Below, piece by piece: positions 19,110 to 25,963 of a stretch of DNA of 25,963 nucleotides; within the stretch, counting starts at the first letter, position 1, and each line of letters starts with the position of its first letter. The DNA is taken from assembly GCA_028565635.1 (NCBI GenBank), contig JAOXYB010053834.1:1-25963 (forward strand). Direction: 5' to 3'. Under the pieces are notes generated by a model. The model made no database searches and had not been told where the DNA came from. It was given only the letters and a program-made list of their open reading frames with translations. This stretch comes from Phoronis ovalis (taxonomy: Eukaryota > Phoronida > Phoronidae). The position numbers and the translations under genes were made by a program.

Positions 19110-19715
19110 ACACATTTTGCAAATGAATAACATATTTTTACTTTACTGAGTAAAGTTAAGTAAATTCGGACATCTTAATTACATGGATTGTTTTGCATGA
19201 TTACGGGGGAATTACGCTTTATCTGTTGTGTCAAGTGTTCAATTGTTAAATTGTACGTAAGAATAGGAATGGTTTCTATAGTAATATTTAAAGCTGCCAC
19301 GAGATGGACACACACGAATCACATGTTTAGAAAACATATATTGGTGGATATTATGGGTACTTAATCGATATTTGTAATAATTTTTTAATTATAGTATAGG
19401 CATAATTTTGCTCTAACGTTGTAATGCTAACAATCAAACCTCGTCGCAATCATTATAACTTACACTACAAATATCAAATAATAGGGTGTATATTTAGTTG
19501 TATTGTGTACAGAAGTGTTGTAAGCGTACACACATCCTGGCAAAACCCTCCTCCAGTACGTCATTCTTCTCTCGTGGAGGCGTTGTCCCTTTTGCAATCA
19601 TGTTTTGTATGGTTTGATATATTTTTATAAGTTTGTAAAAAGTGTTTAAAAAGTTTATATGAAAATTAATTGGTGAAGTAATTTATTGTAAAAACGCACA
19701 TATAAATTTACTTGA
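19110..19715. other. Intergenic or intronic sequence, nothing recognised
   Basis: Expected location of the integrase catalytic core if the flanking gene were complete. I see no DDE-type motifs in minus-strand frames. The plus-strand frame at 19424-19630 matches nothing. Confidence 0.4.
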
Positions 19716-19718
19716 GCA

Positions 19719-19845
19719 GTCCACAGCTGGATTCGAACATACATTCCAGCATTTCAACATGATCACTCAATACATATACAAATACACACATACATCATAC
19801 CTGACTGTTTTCCGAACACCTTACCTCTAGACCATAGTGGATTGC
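19719..19845 (-). repeat. tRNA-like sequence (SINE remnant or tRNA pseudogene)
   Basis: On the minus strand TGGTCTAGAGGTAAGG (19834-19819) resembles a D arm/box A and GTTCGAATCC (19738-19729) is a canonical box B/T loop. The outer bases CCAC and GTGG can pair as an acceptor stem. The A to B distance is about 85-95 bases because of an AT and TATG-rich insert, so it cannot be a normal tRNA. It fits a tRNA-derived SINE head or a disrupted tRNA pseudogene. Confidence 0.4.
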
Positions 19846-19894
19846 TGGGAAACTAACCAAATACTGGGTGCCTATATTACGCATACATTGCAGG

Positions 19895-20175
19895 ACCGTA
19901 CATTGCATTTGTGAGTCCTAGGACTGTACATTGCACTTGAGGGTCCTAGGACTCTATATCCCAGATGTTATACAGCGTCCTAAGACAACGAGGGGACAGT
20001 GAATTTTGCGATAGTTGTAATAAAATTCTAAGTCCCCCAAAACACAGCGTCCGGGGTGTCCACCTTAAAACAGGACTTCTACTTTCAGAGAAAGAATGTC
20101 CGTAGGACACTTGGTTTCAGAGACGGACGCCCAGTCTCTGAAACCTGGCGTCTCATGACGCTCAAATGTGTAGGA
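19895..20175. repeat. Inverted partner of the CCTAGG array
   Basis: Contains GAGTCCTAGGACTGTACATTGCA and GGGTCCTAGGACTCTA units, then GTCCGTAGGACA and GTTTCAGAGACGGAC. Read in reverse, the second part matches the 17480-17520 part of the left array (TCTCTGAAAC, TGTCCTACGGAC, ATTCTTTCTCTGAAA). The plus-strand frame 20056-20244 is repeat-derived. Confidence 0.65.
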
Positions 20176-20189
20176 CATTGTATTTCATT

Positions 20190-21540
20190 ACACCGGCATA
20201 TTAGTACACGCATTTTTTCCATTATTAGGGGAGTGGCGTTTTAATATTGGGTCTTTTGTAATGTTTTCAACATGTTGTACAACAATAAAATTCAAGAGAT
20301 CATTACATTTTTTTAAAAATCGGAATTTGATTTCGGTCCAATTTGCCACAGGAATAATGCGATGCATGGGGTCGATTTTGTTCTAACGCGATTTTTGCAA
20401 AATCGGTATGGACAAGACTGAACGAAAGTTTAACTGGTTGTCTATAAACGAGTGTACGATCACAATATGAAGAGAAAGTAGTTCCGGGAATGTTGCTGTA
20501 TTGGATATGTGCATGAACGTTACAAAGTTGTTTCTATTGAGTTGGATGGAGAGCCTAAAGGTGTACTTAGGCCATACTACAGTATTGTTCGGAATACTGC
20601 CGTTTTAGCGCGAGTTATGCATCATTTACTAGACGGATTATTCAACTATCTAATATTAAGAAAAACAACACATAATACTGGTATATACAAACTGAACAAA
20701 ATAAAACTGCAACATTTACAGAAAGATGTTTGATATAAACACGCCTACATAATAAACAGTGTGTAACAATATATATCACAAATATTTGTCTGAAATAAAT
20801 ATTAATCATTATAATAATTAAATAGGTAATAATAATATATATGTTGACCTGCACAGTATTTCTACAAGCAAGTACAATAAGATATATATTGGTACCACTG
20901 TTGCAAACAATTCCATAATAGAGCAATAAAATTAAATAATGCAATGTAACAAATATTATTCTAATTCATTGAAAACTAACCGTGATGAATTGGGGCTGAT
21001 GAAACGGGGTATGATTTTCCCAGTACGAACGGATATAAGATGTAATGAATCCCCGTGAATATTAAAGGGAAGAAATTATACCAGGGGTATTAATAAATCA
21101 AGTGTCGGACCAGAAGACATGAAGGTCATGTAACGTAATCCCACGCCATGGTCGCATCCAAACAGTTATCAGGAAGACAAACTGGGTAATAAGCGCCTAG
21201 ACACGTAAGGTTAAGCAAGCACTTGAGCATTTGTAGTCAAGGGTGAGGACCATCAGCAACTACATTCCAAGCCTGCACTTCCCCAGCTCATCCACAGCCT
21301 GAACTTGATGGCCGATATTAAATATACCTGTCATATTTTTGGCTTTAGTAACATCGAACTTCTTGAATAACGAGATAGCCACTCATGCGAATACATCCAA
21401 CACGATGTCATCCCTAAATAAAACGTTGTTTTTTGATTCACCACACACATAGGTTTTACAATGTTTTGGAATTCAAGTAATTTATGTGTGTATAAGGTTA
21501 ATTCAGTAATTAATTATATGTTTATTACTTATATTAAGTT
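20190..21540. other. Mostly AT-rich, one unexplained open frame
   Basis: A plus-strand frame at 20509-20733 begins MHERYKVVSIELDGEPKGV and has a more balanced composition than its surroundings, but no family is recognised, and no splice context supports it. 20740-20960 is very AT-rich. 21000-21350 is less AT-rich and unrecognised. Confidence 0.35.
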
Positions 21541-21770
21541 ATTATCGGCTTAAACTCTTTGGGGTTCTATGTTCGTGAAACTTTTTAAATGACTCGGGGT
21601 CTTACTAAAAAGGGGATGATAGTATTCGAGTACTTGTCCAAATGGGAGGATATAACTTGAGTAACAAGGCAAGGTACTCGGGTTCTGCTTAAATGGGATG
21701 TTTTGTACTGAGAAATGTACAAAACTAAACTGATATAAATGAAAAGCGATATCCAACAAATTGAATGTGC
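21541..21770. repeat. Degenerate minisatellite with GTACTCGGGT / AAATGGGA words
   Basis: Units of about 45-50 bases: AAAGGGGATGATAG then TTCGAGTACTTG, AAATGGGAGGATATAA then AAGGTACTCGGG, and AAATGGGATGTTTTGTACT. The style matches the other short minisatellite elements in the window. Open frames here on the minus strand are repeat translations. Confidence 0.5.
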
Positions 21771-21779
21771 GCACTTTTT

Positions 21780-22357
21780 GGATGAAAAGTTTCCTAAAAC
21801 GGTATCAACCGAAAATACCTTCACTTGAACATGCATAGATTTTTGAAAGTAACATATCTTTGCATATAAATTGCTCACGGTTTAGAATATTTTATGAATG
21901 CTTTCATCTTTTTACTTCGCAAGTTTCTACAAAATTCAGTAGATAGTTGTCTGACGTGGCAGCTACGTATTACAAACAGCGTCATATATATTACCAGGGG
22001 AGATTGTAAACTTAAGACGGCCAATTGTCCAACTTCCAGTTCTATCTGTGGTGAAGCTGCACACAAAGTGATAGCAATTCGCAAAGAAAAAATACCAAGA
22101 ATTGCTGTTTAGAGCTTCATAAATACTAATACAGGGAGTTACTTAATTCAAATTAATCTTTGGTTAAAGATTCATTTTCAAGGATTATAATTTATATGGG
22201 AAAAACAAATTGCTTGTACGTATTTGCGTGGTTTGCAAGGTTCATTAATGAGAGCCGTTAGAGCAAACTAATTAATTTTACTTTCAAATTTTCAATTTTA
22301 ATTGCCGTTGAACAATAGAAATATGGGTTTATCTATTAGGTAGGCAACTCAGTTAGA
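21780..22357. other. AT-rich sequence, nothing recognised
   Basis: Short overlapping open frames on both strands near 21875-22112 have no recognisable content. Confidence 0.4.
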
Positions 22358-22480
22358 ATGGATTTTTCAACACCACTGACGGTAGACATAGGCGAACCGG
22401 AAACACTTCCACGTACTATGTTTGATTCTGAGGATCCAGCAAATATCGGGGCATGCAGGAATGTTGCCAATGGGAAATAG
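22358..22480 (+). CDS. Short open frame, unrecognised
   Basis: A 40-codon frame from ATG to TAG whose product is acidic and of balanced composition (MDFSTPLTVDIGEPETLPRT, then MFDSEDPANIGACR). It is more GC-rich than its flanks. It could be a first exon or a chance frame; no good donor lies inside it and no family is recognised. Confidence 0.15.
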   Translation: MDFSTPLTVDIGEPETLPRTMFDSEDPANIGACRNVANGK

Positions 22481-23387
22481 GGTAAAGGAAAATAATCATT
22501 ATAAAAGTGGTAACAACATGGAACGCATTTTGCTTTTATTCCATTTCTCCCTAGTCTTCAAAACATACATGAATACGTGTATACGGGTTTGCACACATAT
22601 ATTTATATAGTATAGTCATACTGTAGTTTACATATTAGTAGTTTTATTAATTAAGTATTGTTTAGTAGTGGTCCTTGTATGTATTTGTCCATGTACTTTA
22701 TAAAATATGTTCCTCTGACAATAAACTATATATATTATTAAAAATGCTGCTTAACATAACTACATGAAGGGACAGTAAAACTAAAAACTACATAATTAAT
22801 TTCAAGTACGTTGTTTTGTATGAACTTAAGTTATTTGATAAACGAAGCTGTTATTAACCATATTCTTAGTTTACTAGAATGACATGCTTTAAGGGTTTCG
22901 CTTTTAATTACAGGCTGTAATTATAGTATACGTTGTTTTCCTGTAGGGTGGTATTCTCACCACCGTAGACACTCCACCCCTATTCTCCAATGCTCCAAAT
23001 ATATAGTTTCATTAATTGTTACAAAGAAACAACACAAGTTACATGAATTCCGTTGAAATCTGTTGAATGAGGTTTATAATTTTAATGTAATACAAATTGA
23101 ATGTCTTTTCTTTGACCATTTTAAACGGCTCACCTGTCTTTGCAAGTAAAATTAAATTGCATCAAGCTTAATGGTAAGTAGAAGTATTTGAAATACACGT
23201 AGTACCGCAATCACTGACATATATTTCACAAGAAGTAATTTATCACATGTGGCTATCTATAGGTTACAAACAGAGCTAAACCACGTACAGTGCATGTGAA
23301 TTATGGCAATTTAAATCCTTTATACATGTATGCTATCTATGCAATCTAGTGTTTTAAAATTCGGATTATATTATTCTAATGTTTCAG
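22481..23387. other. AT-rich sequence, no gene seen
   Basis: Only a small perfect hairpin GGTGGTATTCTCACCACC near 22948 stands out; no role can be assigned. Confidence 0.4.
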
Positions 23388-23869
23388 AGTGTTCGTCCTC
23401 CGACAGGGTTCGCTCGTACTTCCGCAGAAGAAGCTAGGGTATGTAACGAAACCATGTCAAAGCACCGTGTACATTGATGGTTGCTGTTTGACTGCTATAC
23501 AGTATGTCTTAATATCAAACTGAATTCGAACTTTTCCATGTAAAAGCATTTAAACTTGTTAAGAATTATTGGTGACGTCACACTATAAAGTTGTGGACAG
23601 CGTTTAAAACAGAAAACTGAAAATAAATATCTCTGAATTGTCAACACATGTTCCCAGTTACCGTTTCTAGCAGATGGCATTTGATATAAAAAGACAAGCT
23701 TCAGTTGTAATTGCTATTTTAATTAAATTTAGTTACATCTTAAAGGAGTGGCGTAAATCATGTGGTGTGCTTCACCGAAGGGTTAGTGAGAGATCGTGTT
23801 TATTAGGATACGTAGACCGGAATCCCCGCGCCGAAGAACGTGTTCCTCGGACCAAGGAAAGGGGTGCGT
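23388..23869 (+). CDS. Two candidate short exons of an unknown gene
   Basis: First: 23388-23438, 51 bases, between TAATGTTTCAG and GTATGT, open in frame as SVRPPTGFARTSAEEAR. Second: from 23746 after ACATCTTAAAG, reading EWRKSCGVLHRRVSER then GYVDRNPRAEERVPRTKERG, up to a possible donor GTGCGT at 23870. Both are GC-rich islands in AT-rich DNA and the phase-0 junction between them would stay in frame. The composition is Arg and Glu rich. No family is recognised and there is no start or end, so this is speculative. Confidence 0.22.
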
Positions 23870-23889
23870 TACTGAGTATTTCAAACTGA

Positions 23890-24465
23890 TGGTGTTGATT
23901 GACGAATGGCTGGTAACGAAAGAAGTATTTAAAAACTGTTCTAACGTATTACGGGACGCTTAGCAAAGCTGCTTGATCTACTACTCAACTCAATATTCAT
24001 TGTTGCCTTCATGCCTACTGTAATTAAACAATTAGACTTTATATTCTCGCATTCAGCTTCTGTTTACGAACCCAAGGCTAACGATGGATTAATTTTCACT
24101 AAGCCGATTTAGTAGCATTGTTATGTCGTTTTAAAGCCATTGATGATCTTAAGGAAAAGCTGATTAATGTTAACATCCAATACACATCATCAATACTCGT
24201 ACCTAGAACACCAGTAAAACAGAGAAATACCACAACAACATTGAGTCGATGCAAACATTGAGTATTATATTTTCTCTAGAAGAACTAATGTATTTCAACT
24301 AGCAGTAATGTACATGATAAAATCTTCAGAGATCTGATCTTGAAAATGACGCAATACCTCCGATCAACTTGAAAGAAGACACTAAGGATCATTCGTATTG
24401 GTACAAAATAAGATGTCCACACCATACCATGAAAGTTACTATTACATCCCGAGGGTTTGCATTAG
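23890..24465. other. Sequence upstream of the second LINE, poorly preserved
   Basis: May include decayed 5' LINE sequence (endonuclease or linker), but no motif is recognisable through the stops. Confidence 0.35.
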
Positions 24466-25963
24466 GAAAATGCAAAGGCTAGTGGGCCTGATTCTGTTAC
24501 AAATGAAATGATTAAAACATGTTTATCATATCTGACCTCAGGAATTGTAAAAATTTTTTAACCTAATTTTCTCTTCTGGATTATCTCCGAATCCTTGGAA
24601 TTAAGGTATTATAAAACCACTTCACAAAGAGGGGGATACATCCTGCCCTGGTAACTATAGAATAATCTGCATTAGAAGTTGCTTAGGTTAACTTTTTACT
24701 AACATCTTAAACAATAGACTACTACAGAGTAATTCATTGATTGAAAATCAAATAGGGTTCCGTCCAAAATACAGGACAGCTGATAACATTATTATGCTTA
24801 AGGCAATAATTAAAAAATACTTTCTTTATAACCAAAAGATATTTGTATGTTTTATATATTTTAAAAAAGCATTTGATACGATATGGTTTCAGGGACTTTT
24901 TGTCAAACTGTTAAGAAGAAAAATTGGAGGGAACTTCTTTAATTTAATAAAATATATGTACTCTAATACAAATTTATGTGTCCAAGTAAACAAATATTAT
25001 ATGACTTAATCTTTTTCAATAAACACAGGTATCCGTCAAGGGGATACTTTGAGCACTCTCTTATCTAATATGTACATTGATGTCATGAAAAATATCTTCA
25101 ATGATTGCTGTGATCCTGTGAAAATAGGTTCACTTCATCTCAGTCATTTACTATATGCGGATGACGTAATACTAATATCTGAATCAGCTGCTGGTCTAAA
25201 GAAATGCATTGGTTGCTTGTATCAGCACGCAGACAAATGGAAAGTAGCAATCAATATGAAGATGTCCCAAGTGGTTAGTTTCAACAAACCAGGTAGATAC
25301 AAATCTCTGCTAAAGAAACAGTGTTTTACAGAAAGCGGTGATAAGCTAGAAATTGTAAATAAATATAATTATCTTGGAATAACATTTCTTAGCAATGGTA
25401 CATTTACTGATGCAATAATGCATTTGAAGAACAAAGCCCACAGGGCCTATTTTAAATTAAAACAAGTATTATCTTCTAACAAAATGTGTCACCCAAATGG
25501 CTATCTTCGTATGTTTGATGCTGTTATCAAACCAGTCCTCTTATATGGATGTGAAGTATGGATACAGGATCTCCACAGTAAAATGTTCTCATTGCAAGCT
25601 CTAAATAAAACTCCATTTGAATTAATTCAAAACAAATTCTGCAAAACTGTACCGGGGTGTGGTAGACACTCGAGTAATAGTGTTGTAAACGCAGAACTAA
25701 GGCGGCACCCACTAACTACAATATTATTAAACTTAGCTTACGGTATTGGACAAGAATATCTACTCTGCCAGACACTAGATTCTTAAAAGTAATTTAAGCA
25801 GAAGTTGAAAAATGGATGTCCTGCATTAAAAATATATTTACAGTCTGCAAAAAGCAAACCATATTTTTAAATGAGACTATTAGCCCTGCAGAAACAGAGT
25901 TAGTACTTAAACATATTAGGGATATTTATGAAACTCAATTTTATAATATAATTAGCATTCCTG
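24466..25963 (+). mobile_element. LINE (non-LTR retrotransposon) reverse transcriptase, runs off window
   Basis: Order of RT parts: KASGPDSVTNEMIK (24475 on), SGLSPNPWN and GIIKPLHKEGD with GNYRIICI after frameshifts, SLIENQIGFRPKYRTADN (24737 on), motif A as FIYFKKAFD (24851-24877), motif B GIRQGDTLS after an in-frame stop at 25007-25009, motif C YADD at 25154-25165, WKVAINMKMSQ, YNYLGITFLSNGTF, and KPVLLYGCEVW in the thumb. The frame stays open to 25786, then shifts by one; EVEKWMSCIKNIFTVCK continues to the window end. The first catalytic Asp of motif A is Tyr (TAT at 24857-24859), so the enzyme would be dead even without the stop. Relative to the LINE at 10.2 kb it is a different, less decayed subfamily. 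An active copy would encode RT for target-primed reverse transcription. No nested insertion is seen. Confidence 0.88.

Larger units (their letters stand above)
17290..20180 (-). mobile_element. Putative DNA transposon: inverted repeat arrays around an integrase-tail gene
   Basis: Two CCTAGG-rich arrays (17385-17860 and 19895-20175) are in opposite orientation and bracket a minus-strand gene with an integrase C-terminal segment. Both arrays share TCTCTGAAAC or TCTCCGAAAT followed by TGTCCTACGGAC. Long inverted ends enclosing an integrase gene with introns recall Ginger-type elements, which carry retroviral-like integrases (established knowledge). The exact termini and any target duplication could not be fixed, and no DDE core is visible, so the unit would be internally deleted. 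The alternative is that a satellite flanks a host gene by chance. Confidence 0.4.

Noticed and set aside
20642-20944. 100-codon minus-strand membrane protein
   Set aside because: Very AT-rich, with composition fully explained by base content; no splice or promoter context.

Overview
The window looks like AT-rich DNA from an animal nucleus. It has spliced genes with GT-AG introns, poly(A) signals, degenerate non-LTR retrotransposons, a SINE-like insertion, TIR-type DNA elements filled with minisatellites, and a complex satellite. No bacterial operons or ribosome binding sites are seen. A caspase gene, a Ulp1-like protease remnant, an intron-containing integrase-tail gene and this repeat mix are what I would expect from a lophotrochozoan, most likely a bivalve mollusc. 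That assignment is inference; no sequence here is diagnostic of a species.

Layout. 0.8-2.0 kb (- strand) carries the best gene: three exons of a caspase-like protease (p20 and p10), with perfect splice phases, an incomplete 5' end and a remodelled active site. 2.4-2.7 kb is a degenerate minisatellite. 2.7-4.9 kb is a satellite array with an approximately 800-bp higher-order period, each subunit carrying a GC-rich hairpin. 5.2-6.3 kb has two dispersed repeats and, on the - strand, exon-like sequence for a small multi-pass membrane protein with cysteine-bearing loops. 6.4-10.1 kb is made of non-coding elements: a 1-kb TIR element, a TIR-minisatellite, an inverted-repeat element and a foldback element with a duplicated core.

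10.2-13.3 kb is a decayed LINE interrupted by three younger insertions (10669-10989, 11191-11657, 12464-12925). Each is bounded by a short near-duplication of LINE sequence, so the order of events can be read. 13.3-15.4 kb is AT-rich with little content. A broken Ulp1-like protease fragment lies at 15.4-15.6 kb (+).

17.3-20.2 kb may be one unit: two inverted arrays of CCTAGG-rich repeats flank a - strand gene that encodes the tail of a retroviral/Ginger-type integrase, has introns and is followed by poly(A) signals. No catalytic core was found. 20.2-24.4 kb is mostly empty, with another minisatellite and a few speculative exons. From 24.47 kb to the window end is a second LINE (+), better preserved but with a mutated catalytic aspartate, a nonsense codon and frameshifts.

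No clearly new multi-gene system is evident. The most unusual items are the atypical caspase, the hairpin satellite, the inverted CCTAGG arrays around the integrase-tail gene, and the unclassified membrane protein. Exon boundaries were read by eye and no database search was possible.
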